From: Micrasema longulum
Lineage: Eukaryota; Arthropoda; Insecta; Trichoptera; Brachycentridae
Direction: 5' to 3'
Assembly (NCBI GenBank): GCA_022494885.1
Contig: JAGVSM010003801.1
Location: forward strand, 62,001 to 126,000
DNA: 64,000 bases
The notes beneath the pieces were generated by a model. The model had not been told where the DNA came from and ran no database searches. It saw only the letters and a program-made list of their open reading frames with translations. Positions within the stretch are counted from its first letter, which is position 1; every line of letters starts with the position of its first letter. Of the stretch, positions 23,390 to 33,624 are shown piece by piece. Made by a program: the position numbers and the translations under genes.

Positions 23390-23491
23390 ATGAGATTTAC
23401 ATTCCTAGTTGTCGTCCTGTCCGCCATTTTGTTGTGCTTCGCTCACCTGGGCACCGCTCAAGATGACCCAACTTCTGGATCCGTGAGGAGG
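23390..23491 (+). CDS. Secreted Pro/Met-rich peptide precursor, exon 1
   Basis: The exon encodes 34 residues. A signal peptide (MRFTFLVVVLSAILLCFAHL, GTAQ) has likely cleavage after GTA or AQ. A short acidic pro-segment DDPTSGSV follows, then RR at the exon end. The donor GTAAGATAT follows directly, in phase 0. The ATG is the first after the predicted transcription start. With exon 2 the product is 77 residues. I do not recognise the family; the layout is that of a processed secreted peptide (immune, neuro- or venom-like). Confidence 0.75.
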
Positions 23492-23905
23492 GTAAGATAT
23501 ATCTACTTTTATTTACTATATCGTCACCATCAAACTTTTGTCCACGCCTGATTTTGCATAGAGCTCTGCATTGTCAAACTGAATATAGCGTATCTCGTTC
23601 ACCTACCTGCAGGAACTTATTGTGTTATTCAATTTTCAATGATAATTCCGATACCAGACTCGTAGCTCAATCACAAGTAACTATCGACGTGCTAATAAGC
23701 GACGTGATAGCAATTTCTCACAATGGTTGTTGATGACAATGGAACATCCGTAAACACCAAAATAATGTCAAAATATCTACGTTTCGCATTGTATAATCCT
23801 GCTGCGCAATCACATATTTGAATTTCACCTGTGTAAATATGGAAAATATTCCAAAACTGCTATTTTTATTGATTTATTATTTATCATGCTATTTATTGCA
23901 TTTAG

Positions 23906-23983
23906 CCGGCGGTTGGGAAGCCAAATGTCAAGAAAAGCGGTCGCATTAGTAATTGTAATTTAATATTCACTTTTTTGTATTAG
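23906..23983 (+). CDS. Possible alternative terminal exon of the peptide gene
   Basis: Within the intron, GCATTTAG is followed by a short GC-richer block in phase 0 with exon 1. It reads PAVGKPNVKKSGRISN, then CNLIFTFLY and a TAG. It contains a KK pair. It could be a second terminal exon giving a different basic peptide, or chance. No poly(A) signal is obvious. Confidence 0.25.
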   Translation, partial: PAVGKPNVKKSGRISNCNLIFTFLY

Positions 23984-24284
23984 ATACTCCTTACTATTTT
24001 GCAAATGCAATATATTGTACTATTTTTTATAGTAAACGCCGATTTTTCGTCAGTGAACTGTATTAATTTAAGATGAAAACAAAAAAAAACCGACACGAGC
24101 GTTGACTTAGACCATTACACACGCGTTGACTTATGACTGCGATTACTTAAGCATGTTCATTATTGTTCATTGTGATCGCTCAAATGCTTAGTATGTTTTT
24201 AAGCACGTCGATAGTTATTTGTGATGAGCTACAGAAACAATTAAATATTTTTATGTAAAACCACCCAATAGTTTATGCTAAAAT

Positions 24285-24345
24285 TCTCAGGAAACGAACC
24301 GGGGCGAATACGCCAACCACTATACTACGAGGTAGACTTTTTTAC
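24285..24345 (-). repeat. tRNA-like SINE head remnant
   Basis: On the minus strand, CTCGTAGTATAGTGGTTGGC and CCGGTTCGTTTCC give A- and B-box-like motifs. The spacing is shortened because the anticodon arm is missing. The body is not recognisable. Confidence 0.4.
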
Positions 24346-24410
24346 TCGATTTACTCTTTCATGATTTTTATGAAGAAGTTCAGTGATTTTTTGATTTGAT
24401 GATTTTGCAT

Positions 24411-24535
24411 AATGGTGAATATTACACAGTGTGTAAAGTGGCCACTTGAACCAGACAATGACAGGTCATAAGCCCTGTAAATGCTTGGCCTTTATATTCC
24501 CTTCTCAAAAATGTTTTCCCCCTCTGTTACAACAA
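24411..24535 (+). repeat. FB-family fragment
   Basis: ATAATGGTGAATATTACACA is followed by GTGTGTAAAGTGGCCACTTG and the AGGTCATAAGCCCTGTAAAT arm. The outer terminus is missing. It lies in the intron of the peptide gene. Confidence 0.65.
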
Positions 24536-24616
24536 ATTTAAAAAATCATCACGACAAAATAAAAATCCTTAAATTAACTACACTATATCCCACGAGAAGA
24601 TTTATAATAGTACCCC

Positions 24617-24714
24617 TAGGCTGGATTCCGAACGCATTTACAGCGCGATATAACGCGTATTAGTACATAAAAACGCGCTATACCGCGCTATAATTGCGTT
24701 CAGAATACCAGCCC
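24617..24714. mobile_element. 98-bp hairpin element
   Basis: The left side GGCTGGATTCCGAACGCATT mirrors the right side AATTGCGTTCAGAATACCAG. The inner parts (AGCGCGATATAACGCG and AACGCGCTATACCGCGCT) also pair, so nearly the whole element folds. The same right end (CCGTTCAGAATACCAGC) occurs at 43703-43720. Confidence 0.65.
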
Positions 24715-24734
24715 TGGTGCAGCTATTTGAATAG

Positions 24735-25000
24735 GGAAATATCACTATTTCTAAAACATTAAAAAAGTAATAAAGGTCTATGAAATACTGTCCAGTAAAA
24801 AAAAAAAAAAAAAAATTAGTAACATAAAAAATATTTTTAAATTTGTAATTTAGAATTCCCGCGAAAACGGTCATTCTATTGGCCACGCCCCTAATACGTC
24901 ACGATTCATGTTTATTTGTTCCTGACCTTTCAAATTTCTTTAGAACATTATCACGAATCTTGACGTCACAACTACCAAGGCCAAATATGTTGCATTTTTC
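24735..25000 (+). repeat. Interspersed repeat Y, copy 1
   Basis: GAAATATCACT, GGTCTATGAAATACTGTC, AGTAACATAAAAAATATTTT, TTCCCGCGAAAACGGTC and TAATACGTCACGATTCATG occur in order. A CACGAATCTTGACGTCACA block follows. The same series lies at 26440-26780. The two copies flank exon 2 of the peptide gene. 25001-25790 holds nothing else I recognise. Confidence 0.6.
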
Positions 25001-25801
25001 TAGCAACGTATTTTTATCAAATTTATGTATGAAAACATTTCTCCACATTATCCATATTGATTTTGAAAATACAATTAATTATTCTAAATCAATTTATTAT
25101 ATTTTTATCGGTATTCGTAGTATGTGATATTTCCCTTTTTTTTATTAAATATATTTTTTTATTTCTTTTACAATTTACGTTAGAGGTAAAACAGAGTATT
25201 AAAAAAAGAATACATGGCAATGAAATACATATTAACAGTAAAAATAGTAAACAAGAAAATCCCACAAAAGCGTCGCCTGTTCGTGGGTAGGTACACAAGA
25301 AATGTTTATGAATTTTTTGCTCCTCTAATAAATAGACGGGTATAATATTTTTGTGTTATAAGAGAAAATAAATTATGCTCTAAAAGATTAGAATGTACTT
25401 CTTCATTTTAGACTAATTAAAAAAGGAAATAAAAAAATATATAAAAAAAATTGAATATATCTTATTATCCAAGGGCAAAAAAATAAATCATGGAAAAAAA
25501 GATTTAATATCTTTAGTTTGAATCCTGGATAGTGCGTTTTTTTCAAAAGATGGAAATTTTTCATGTTTGGGATCAATAAAATCTTATCAGTAAGAAAACA
25601 ATTTTAAAAAATTGGGCTTATAAAATAAGCATGTCTCTGTGCTAGCCTCGTTTTACAATGTGGTATTTTTAGCACACGATTCCTTCTTTGACTTGATCTA
25701 TTTGAATTACTTGTAAATACATTTTGGTTCTTAAATATATACTTTAAACATTGAAAACCATATATTTGTCTTATTATTATTATTGTATTTGTTTGTGACA
25801 G

Positions 25802-25933
25802 GTGGCGCGCCAGATGCCGCCCATGCCGGACATGGACAAGTTCCCCGCCCCTCCCGCCCCGCCCATGCCGCCCATGGGTCGCCGCCGCAGAGACGCCAAG
25901 GGTGGGGGGTCCATCCCTACTAGAAGGGGTTAA
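25802..25933 (+). CDS. Secreted Pro/Met-rich peptide precursor, exon 2
   Basis: The acceptor TTTGTGACAG precedes a phase-0 exon of 43 residues plus TAA. It reads VARQMPPMPDMDKFPAPPAP, then PMPPMG, RRRR, and a basic tail DAKGGGSIPTRRG. The RR closing exon 1 and the GRRRR here bracket a 26-residue segment. The glycine before the basic cluster is the classic amidation donor. Prolines and methionines make up over half of that segment, and it has no cysteine. The exon is much GC-richer than its surroundings, which supports selection. No canonical AATAAA was found before the repeats that start at 26176. Alternatives are a cuticle or silk-gland peptide or a proline-rich antimicrobial peptide; function is unknown. 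Confidence 0.75.
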   Translation: MARQMPPMPDMDKFPAPPAPPMPPMGRRRRDAKGGGSIPTRRG

Positions 25934-26122
25934 CTAACACGTGTGTTTCCTTCCATCCCTGCTCCGATCCCCTCAACTAACACGAGTTAAGTCAATCCTC
26001 CGACGACCGACGGGTTCCATCCGACCCGCCCCTAGCAAGTTCTACTAAAGAACTAGTATTCAGTCTACAAAAACCCTACCCTGACATTCAACATGACAAC
26101 TTGTTTAATAATAATAGGAAAA

Positions 26123-26780
26123 TATCACTTTTTAAATAATTAAATATTAATTTTAAAAAAGCAAGGGTCCGTGAAATCATCATCATCATTCCGTCTCCTC
26201 ACCTAGAAGTACATAGAGTACTGAATTGTTACACTAACCACAGCGTATCTTGATATTTTTTTTGTTACATGAAGGTAAGATGATCAATCTTACGCTTCAG
26301 GTGCCATGTAATATTCTAGTGTAAAAACGACTTTTACAAAAATAAGCATTTCATGTCAACCACATAGGGAATCGAACTCTAGACCTCTTGCATGGTAGGC
26401 AAACGCGCTGAGCACCACACCACTTGGCCGACATAAAACACTGAAATATTGTCGAGTAAAAAAATTCTAATTATGCGTAGCATAAAAAAAATATCACTTT
26501 TTTACAATTGTTTATTAGTAAGGGTCTATAAAATACTTGAAAGAATTATTTTTTATTAGTTATTAGTAACATAAAAAATATTTTTTAATTTCTAACTTTG
26601 AACTCCCGCGAAAGCGGTCCATTGTATTGACCATGCATGCCTCTAATACGTCACGATTCAGTTAAATTTTGAAATTTGTTTGTGACCGTTTAAATTTAAA
26701 TGAACGTCGTCACGAATCTTGACGTCACAGATATCAAAGCCCAAATATGTCGCGTTTCTTATAAAAAAAAAATTATCTTC
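26123..26780 (+). repeat. Interspersed repeat Y, copy 2, split by a SINE
   Basis: AATATCACTTTTT at 26123 and GGGTCCGTGAAAT at 26166 start the repeat. A SINE-I (26176-26435) interrupts it, and AACACTGAAATATTGTCGAG resumes it. ATATCACTTTTTTACA and AAGGGTCTATAAAATACT (26490-26535) repeat the start, so part of the unit is duplicated. The CACGAATCTTGACGTCACAG block closes it. Confidence 0.55.
26176..26435 (-). mobile_element. tRNA-headed SINE (SINE-I)
   Basis: Minus-strand head GGCCAAGTGGTGTGGTGCTC, then GAGGTCTAGAGTTCGATTCC. The body runs to CAAGATACGCTGTGGTTAG, and the terminal hairpin has decayed. The tail is (GATGAT)n. Confidence 0.8.
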
Positions 26781-26965
26781 TAATATATCTCTCCTTACTA
26801 CTCGCATGCAATAATATAATGTTTTTCGGGCAGAAAACTTTTGAAATCAAGTGATGCCTTGGTTATAAATTAATTAATGAATAATAAAATACACTAATCA
26901 AGTCAAAATTAAGAAATAACGTTATAAACATACTTTATTGACTATCTATAAAATTAAACTAACAA

Positions 26966-27231
26966 TCATCATCACCATTGCTCTTTCCGCACCTAATGGT
27001 GCATTGGGCACTGTATCGGTACACCAACCGCAGCGTATCTTGATCATTTTTGTTACATGAAGGTAAGATGATCAGTCTTATGCTGCAGGTGCCAGTCTAG
27101 GAACTATGAAATATTCTAGTGTAAGAACACCTTTTTAAACAAATATTTCATGTCAACCATGTCGGGAATCGCACTCGAGACCTCTTGCATGGTAAGCAAA
27201 CGCAGTGACCATTACACTACGAGGCCGACAT
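26966..27231 (-). mobile_element. tRNA-headed SINE (SINE-I), near complete
   Basis: Minus-strand head GGCCTCGTAGTGTAATGGTC and GTGCGATTCCCGACATGG. Body CCTAGACTGGCACCTGCAGC. Hairpin GCACCATTAGGTGC, then GGAAAGAGC. All modules are in order. Confidence 0.85.
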
Positions 27232-27403
27232 TAACTAACAATAAGACATGTAATATTATGTCCACACGAAATATCTGCCAATATTTATTATATTCTTTAA
27301 ATCGGTTTTCAATGTTTTGTAATATTTATTTACTATTTTTATACAAACGCTAGTTTGTATTCCCATGAGTGATATTCAAGTCCAAAAAGAAAATGACAGA
27401 AAA

Positions 27404-27732
27404 ATCTTATCTTTATCTTTATGCATATATAATTTTTATGTACGTGTGATGTCACTCAACTCCTCCTAAACGGACCGATTTTTATGAAATTTTTTGTGTG
27501 TGTTCGAGTGGGTCCTTGAATGGTTAAGATTAACAATTGAACTCGGTTTTGCACTTTTTAAATGAAAATAGCAAATCACACAACGACGAAACGAAAATAT
27601 CGAAATGTCAAATGTCACTTAGTATATAGTGTATCGAAAATTCGAATATCGATAAAACATTTGCTGAACCAGTTAATATATGAGCATTCAAGTCAACGTT
27701 CGGGCAGGACAACGTCGGTCGTGTCCGCTAGT
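27404..27732 (+). mobile_element. Helitron-like non-autonomous element
   Basis: The right end has GGACAACGTCGGTCGTGTCC, which can form a short terminal stem (GGACA/TGTCC). It is followed by GCTAGT, whose CTAGT fits the Helitron CTRRT terminus. The left end begins TCTTATC. Inside is ACTCCTCCTAAACGGACCGA, a sequence family repeated in inverse at 7205-7292. No Rep/helicase is present. The exact boundaries are uncertain. Confidence 0.45.
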
Positions 27733-27859
27733 ATTTTTATATATATATTTTTTTAATTTTTAAAAATATGTTTGGACCCCTGTATTAAGAAGCCTTACGT
27801 GTCATGTACAAGTACAAGGCTAAGGTATTCGGAAAATATAGTTTTTATTTGTCTTGAAA

Positions 27860-28090
27860 ATGGGATGTTCGATCACTGATTTTGGTTTATTGCCTTTATG
27901 AGTCCAATCACCATTGATGCAAAGTCCAAGAACAATGGCGCGTGATAACTACTTTTAACGACAGATATGGATATTCCTTCTTTCCTGCATTCTGCTTCAA
28001 GATTATGGCGTTGCAAATTGAAAAATGGACACTGAAATAACAGATGTTCGATACTCTGTGAAGAAATATCATCTTATAGACAATAGTCAT
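27860..28090 (-). mobile_element. LINE C-terminal fragment (R1/Jockey-like)
   Basis: Across two minus-strand frames the sequence reads FTEYRTSVISVSIFQFATP-like, then SRMQERRNI, a RAIVLGLCINGDW-like part and a lysine-rich end. That is reminiscent of the Cys/His-containing C-terminus of LINE ORF2, but the cysteines are lost. Confidence 0.35.
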
Positions 28091-28163
28091 AATTCCTTAA
28101 TATAAAATGTATTAATATTTAGTTACCTACAAATGTTTCTTAAGGTAATTTAAAAAAAAAATA

Positions 28164-28360
28164 ATTACAGTGGAACCTCCATATTTCTCATTTTCTTGGG
28201 GGTCTTACAAATATATAATAATATGATAAATATAGAAACATTTTTTCCCATAAAAAAAATTCTCAAAATCAGAATATTTTAGTAAATAACAAGAAAGCTA
28301 ATATTTATTTTTGTAAATATCATTGGGAAAAGATTGTAGTAAGTGAAATTTCTCTGTGTT
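28164..28360 (+). repeat. Tigger/pogo-like terminal fragment
   Basis: TTACAGTGGAACCTCCATAT is followed by TTCTCATTTTCTTGGGGG and TTTTTTCCCATA. This looks like the 5' terminus of pogo/Tigger-type transposons (CAGTGGAACCTC). The opposite end was not found. Confidence 0.4.
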
Positions 28361-28599
28361 ATTAAACTAATCATATTTTTTATTTATTTTCAGAATGAGA
28401 ATATCTTTCACATTCCGGAAACCGGTCGATGTTACTTTGAACAGTGAACTTTTGAACAAAATGGATTAAAATATATATTGTGAAAGATTTTTTTTTACTA
28501 AATATATATTTGAATTAACAAACACCAATAGAAGTAGACCCGCACGTGATTTCGAATAATAAAAACTTTATACATTGTTATTATGTATTTTTCTTTTCA

Positions 28600-29330
28600 A
28601 GCCATATTTAAAGTTGACAACTAAAATTGTTAAACGCTCAACATATTCTTCTGATAAACTATTTGCCTATGACATTCTGCTCTATGTAGCCGAAAACAAT
28701 GTTGATGATACTTGCAACGAGATGCAAATAGATTTAAATCAAAAATCTTATTGATTGGATATAAATAAATTAAAATTAAGTTTTTCAAAAAGTAGATCCA
28801 TGATAGTAAGCAATAAAAAAATTAAGGAATGCAATAAATTAAACATTCACTGGAAAATTTCGATAAAGTAAAAGAAATAAAATATTTACGAGTAACCATA
28901 GATAATAAGCTAAAATTTGCATCACATTTTGAGTAGACAGCAAAATTTCTAAAATGGTAAGATTTTCAAATAGAATAAGATAAATTTTGGTCAAAAATTT
29001 AATTTTTAAAGCAATTGTTTTGCCACATTTCAATTATAGTTCTAGTGTTCTATTTCTGAGCTCTGAAAATCAATATAATGTCATGCAGAAAACTCAGAAA
29101 GGAATGAGGACAATATTGATATGTAGAAGATGTACAAAAATTCAAAATAAATAATACGAAATTCATCGCTATCAGACTCCCCAAAACAAGAATCCGGGCA
29201 ACTCAAAACAATCTGTATCATAAAGGACTTAACATGTTTAATGAGTTGCCTCCAGAAATTAGGGATGCTGGGTCTACCGCACCGTTTTGTGGGATGACGA
29301 TATTTTTTGTTAAAAACATAATTTAATCCA
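28600..29330 (+). pseudogene. LINE reverse transcriptase C-terminal half, mutated active site
   Basis: The frame reads LFAYDILLYVAENNVDDTC where the Y/F-A-D-D box is expected, so the first catalytic aspartate is replaced by Y. LDINKLKLSFSKSRSMIVSN (thumb start) follows. An IDNKLKFASHF-like part, VLPHFNYSSSVLFLSSENQY and a terminal RLPKTRIRATQNNLYHKGLN with FNELPPEIR complete the order. Several stops and shifts. A dead Jockey-like LINE. Confidence 0.75.
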
Positions 29331-29566
29331 TATATGAAGACCTGTAATAAAATAGGGCTTAAATACCAAAAAATAAAAAATGACGTTGAGTATGAGGAAA
29401 TGTTCTATATGCCTACGCCAATAACACAAATTAGAACTTATGTACCAGAAAAAAATATTTTATATCAATCTGAAGTCATGTATATGGGATGGAGCCTAAG
29501 TACAATACCCATTAACGCATATAAGGGCCTACGTGATTAATCGCAGCGCTAAGCATTTCATACAAA

Positions 29567-29731
29567 ATGGCTGGACGCGAGACTTGTGATCCGGATACGC
29601 CTTTTACAACAAAGCGGAAAAGAAGTGGTTTTAATAAGTTAAGTGAAAATAAAAAGTTAAAAGCCCAAGGGAAACAATATTGTTCTACTAAAAATGTGAT
29701 TGTACCAGCAATAAGTCCTCCGAATACTTCG
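29567..29731 (+). pseudogene. TE-like gene, exon 1 (55 residues)
   Basis: ATG at 29567 opens MAGRETCDPDTPFTTKRKRS, a basic stretch, KLKAQGKQYCSTKNVIVPA and ISPPNTS. A donor GTAAGC follows in phase 0. The 'KAQGKxY-STK' pattern is, to my knowledge, the start of a multicopy insect family of unknown function, probably transposon-derived. The exon itself is open. Confidence 0.5.
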
Positions 29732-30522
29732 GTAAGCCGATTTGTTTTAAAAAATCTGTTTTGACAAATTTTTGACAAGTTTTAACTAGCGTTCAGAATC
29801 TAGGGGTGTGCAAACGATGTCTGAGGTGCACAGGGGTCAAAGCACGTAGCCTGGGAGGAGAAATCGAGTGAACACGATCACCAAATAGTGAGTGATATTT
29901 TCTGCCATTTTTTAAATGAAGAACCGGCTGTCAAAAATTTTATGTTTGTATGGGGAATTCCAAATAATTGTCGGCGAATTTCGTTTTCGAATTGCACGGC
30001 GTCTGATATTTCAATTATTTTAGTATGAAAAAATATCGGCTTAAAATACAATCTTTGAGTGAATTACTAAAATTTTAAGAATAGCGGAGTATTTTATGTT
30101 CATTTGCATGATACTTAGACTTATTTATCTGAGATTTTAAAAGGATTTTTCTATATTTATAGCTGTAATAAGTGCTAAATTGACCCCGTTATACCAAATT
30201 TTACAAATTTTATTCAAACTTTTTAATTAAAATTCATGTATAATTTAGTATGTATTTCATATATAATTTAGAAGATTAAATAGCTTTATAGCTTAATTTA
30301 CAAGAAACATTGGGCATTTTCCGAATTACTCCTAGGAAATTATCAGATAGGTGGGTGAATATTTATTTTTTGGCAAGAAAGCGATAAAAATACGGCTTTT
30401 CGAAATGTCAAAAGTGAAATACATATTCACCCAGGTAAATAATTTGTAGTATTGCTTGTATGTTAACCTTAGAAAGTGGCATTTAGGGTTATTTTTGACA
30501 GTCCTCCGTAAAGTTTTTTCAG

Positions 30523-31150
30523 TTCACTTGCAAGTGCCAGAATGACTGTAAAAGTCTTCTTTATGATCAAAAACTGCAGTTGCATAAATAATTTTACGAA
30601 GCAGGTGACTGGTTGAAGCAAAGTGCATATTTAATGGGATTATTCCATATTTCAAACATTAAAAGACGGAGAAATGGGAAATACAAAAACCCATCAGAAA
30701 GCAAAAGGCAGTGTACTGTTTATTACACTGTCCCTAATGACAATGGTCAAGTAGTCAATGTCTGTCGTGCCACTTTTATTGATATATTTGGAGTAAGTAT
30801 TAAGGTACTCGAGTCCTACTAATAGAGAAAAAAAACGCGGAGAGACTATCCTCACCGAAAAAGGGGTAATAAGAAAAAATATCGAAAATTCGATCTTGAA
30901 GACGAAAACCAAGTCATCGGGCATGTTAAATTGTTTCCACGACAAGAAAGCCACTATTCACGAGCTAAGACAAGTAATAAATTAATTAAATTAAAAAAAA
31001 AAAAATTAATTGGCGATATAAAAACCTATAAACTACGCCAATTAGATTACCAAAGCCGGATCACGGACGAAAAAAAAAAGATTTACTCAACATGATCGAG
31101 TATATGCCTTCTGAAGAAAACAAAAATTTCTACAAAAATCTTTTCCAGTA
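30523..31150 (+). pseudogene. TE-like gene, exon 2 onward, broken
   Basis: The acceptor TTTTTTCAG (30522) fits exon 1 in phase 0. The reading is TCKCQNDCKS (CxCxxxC, possible metal binding), a stop at 30589, then FYEAGDWLKQSAYLMGLFHI. After that come KRRR, TVYYTVPNDNGQVVNVC, RATFIDIFGVS, stops, and in a shifted frame KKKYRKFDLEDENQVIGHVK and LFPRQESHYSRAKTS. The FPxxESHYxR motif is the hallmark I remember for this family. One stop and at least one frameshift make it a pseudogene. A strong donor-like GTAAGTATT at 30793 could alternatively end an exon. Confidence 0.55.
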
Positions 31151-32144
31151 GAGAGTTATGATAGATATCTTTTTCCATTGATTAATAATTATTATTTTTA
31201 ATTTACATACCTACATTATAAATGATGTTTTTTTTTTCAAACTTATTAGTTTTACGCATCCTTGAATTAAAAATCAGACATTTTAATGGATGTTGGTGAT
31301 AGGCCCTATTTTATGTTTTAACGCTAGGCACTTAGGCCTGACTAATGAAATAGCAGTTGGTCTTAAGGCCTTCTCAATTACTTTGTTATTTTATACCCTT
31401 TTAAAATAATATTTAACTATATAATTTTCACTAAACTTATTTCTTACACATTTGTACACATTTTAAAGAATTAAAAAATATATGCTGTATACCAAAAAAA
31501 CTGAGTATATCTTTAAACCCTTGTAACTTTTTTTCACTTTTCTGGTGCTTAGGCCCAATTTTATTACAGGTCTTCATATGTAGATAGTGTCTTTGGAAAG
31601 TGTCTGGATTTTATAACAATGTTTTGTTTTTTAAATTACTTTTTAATTATATTATTTTCTTAGCTAAGGTATAATTAGGTATTAAAATTTTATCTGTACA
31701 ACTATTTAAATATTTATTTTTTTACATAACATTACAATTGACAAGTTCAGTTGATTCCTGAGAACATAATTATTGAATCGGTGGTCTTTTTATAAGGCCA
31801 TGTTTCTTCGTTTTTCACATCTTCCTGGTAGGAACGATTTCGATGTACTGCCGGAAGTTGCTCACGTTGTAATGTAAAATACTGTTAGACTTGCAGAATA
31901 TGATGTATTGAATCCAATATAAAATGAAGACTTGTGTCGTGGCTCTATATTTCTTTTAGTAATATATTGATTTTTCGGTCACCATATCAAAACCAGGTTT
32001 AACGAAGATGTGAAATAGGGTGATTAGAAACATGGTTTACTGAAATAATTTATTCGACAAAAGAATTACAATGTTTTTTAAAAATTAGTAAAAATTTCAA
32101 ATGTAATAATTGTTCATTTGAAAGGCTCTTAAATAACATCATTT
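31151..32144. other. AT-rich intergenic
   Basis: No gene or repeat I can support. Confidence 0.35.
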
Positions 32145-32149
32145 TCTGG

Positions 32150-32710
32150 AGCATTTTAGGGAATGTAATATGGAAGTCTAGACATTTACCGGACTTATGA
32201 CTTGTCATTTTACACACTGAAAAATTCACCGTTCCGCCTACGTTTAAACATCCATACCTTCAATTCTTACATCTGTTGATTTTTTTGATAATATCAGACA
32301 TAAGCCCTCGATATCGCGATACACGTAATTGAAATTTTAAGAGTAACTCGTTTATTGGGAAAAGATATTGCTTTTTTGTACGAGTAAAACCGATAGGAGG
32401 ATCCACGGTCTTTAAAACGGTTTAGGGTATGTGGAGGAATGCACTTTTACTTGTTAATTTTTGAACAGTACATGAGCTGGCATGTTTACCTAAGCGGTTG
32501 AAATTCATCTAAATGAATTGTTTTACCTACATACAAAATAAAAAATATATTCAGTCCTTGCCTAGAATACAGGTCATATGACCTCTAAATACTTCTAGAC
32601 TTCCATTTTCCTTTCTTTAAAATGTTCTTCATTTCTGTTATAAAGTGATAATCTAACACAGCTTGAAATCCGGTCCTTGTCTACAAACATTTTAACAAAA
32701 TCAAAATATT
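32150..32710. repeat. FB-family copy, old and interrupted
   Basis: The left arm (GGGAATGTAATATGGAAGTC, TTTACACACTGAAAAATTCA) has lost its CACTGTGTAA palindrome. About 300 bp of other sequence precedes the right arm (GGTCATATGACCTCTAAATA, TTCTTCATTTCTGTTATAA). The terminus is GGTCCTTGTCTACAAACATT. Confidence 0.55.
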
Positions 32711-32801
32711 TTTCTTCATTAATTAAATACATTTTTAAAGCTTAATTTAACTCAGTATAAAACATTATTTTCCTTGCAATGATTTCTGTTTTTGATGTTT
32801 A

Positions 32802-32970
32802 CGCCTAAAGCACACTCCTGCGAAAGCGAAACGGAAGCGTATCGAAACGAATTACCAGCGAGTAGCGAAACTCTGTCAGAGACGTCAGAGCCATCAGAGC
32901 TTCGCTATTCGCAAGTATCTCGTTCCGCTCCGCTTACGCTTCGCTTTCGCTGCAGCGTGCTAAAGGCGTG
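32802..32970. mobile_element. 169-bp foldback element
   Basis: The left end ACGCCTAAAGCACACTCCTG and GCGAAAGCGAAACGGAAGCG mirror the right end CGCTTACGCTTCGCTTTCGC and GCAGCGTGCTAAAGGCGTGG. It has much higher GC than its surroundings. It happens to be open in one frame (32792-33016), but that is a by-product of the repeats. Confidence 0.6.
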
Positions 32971-33398
32971 GTTCAACATATCCTTTTTACGGGTAATATT
33001 GTTCGTACATAAGTAATAATGTACTTTTATTTATTATTATTTCGCAACGTTAAGTTTTTATTTGCATTACAGCATTTTTATTTAATTTTTTCGCACCTTT
33101 TTAATACAGTTATCTTAATTCGCACATGATTTATTTTATTATTTCACACTATTATGTTTGATTTCATACTATTTTCGTAAATGCCCATTGAGCGTTAATG
33201 TATCAAATAAATAAATAAGATATTACTTTGGATAACATGGTTACTTACATAAAAGAGAAATCAAATGCAATATAGACAGATAAACAACTCTTATACTTTA
33301 ATAATCTATCTACTTCTATAAGGCTCATGGCCTCAGAGATAGGGACACGTCATTATTTTTGTTTGTAATATCTATCTTTCTATTAACAAATAAACAAA

Positions 33399-33624
33399 CA
33401 AAAATCATTATCAGTCCCTTTTCCGCACCTAATGGTCCATAGGGCATTTTTGTAACATGAAGGAAAGATGATCATTTTTACGCTTCAGGTGCCGATCAGG
33501 GACTATGAAATATTCTTGTGTAGAAACACATTTTTAAAATAATATTTTATGTCTACCGTGTCGGGAATCGAACCCGAGACCGCTTGCGTGGCAGTTAAAC
33601 ATGCTTACCACTACACCATGAGGC
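33399..33624 (-). mobile_element. tRNA-headed SINE (SINE-I), internally deleted
   Basis: Minus-strand head GGCCTCATGGTGTAGTGGTA and GGTCTCGGGTTCGATTCCCG are well preserved. The body lacks the CAAGATACGCTGC segment. The hairpin is GGACCATTAGGTGC (one stem mismatch). Confidence 0.8.

Noticed and set aside
32792..33016. 74-residue frame rich in SE/TE
   Set aside because: It translates the foldback element; no independent coding support.
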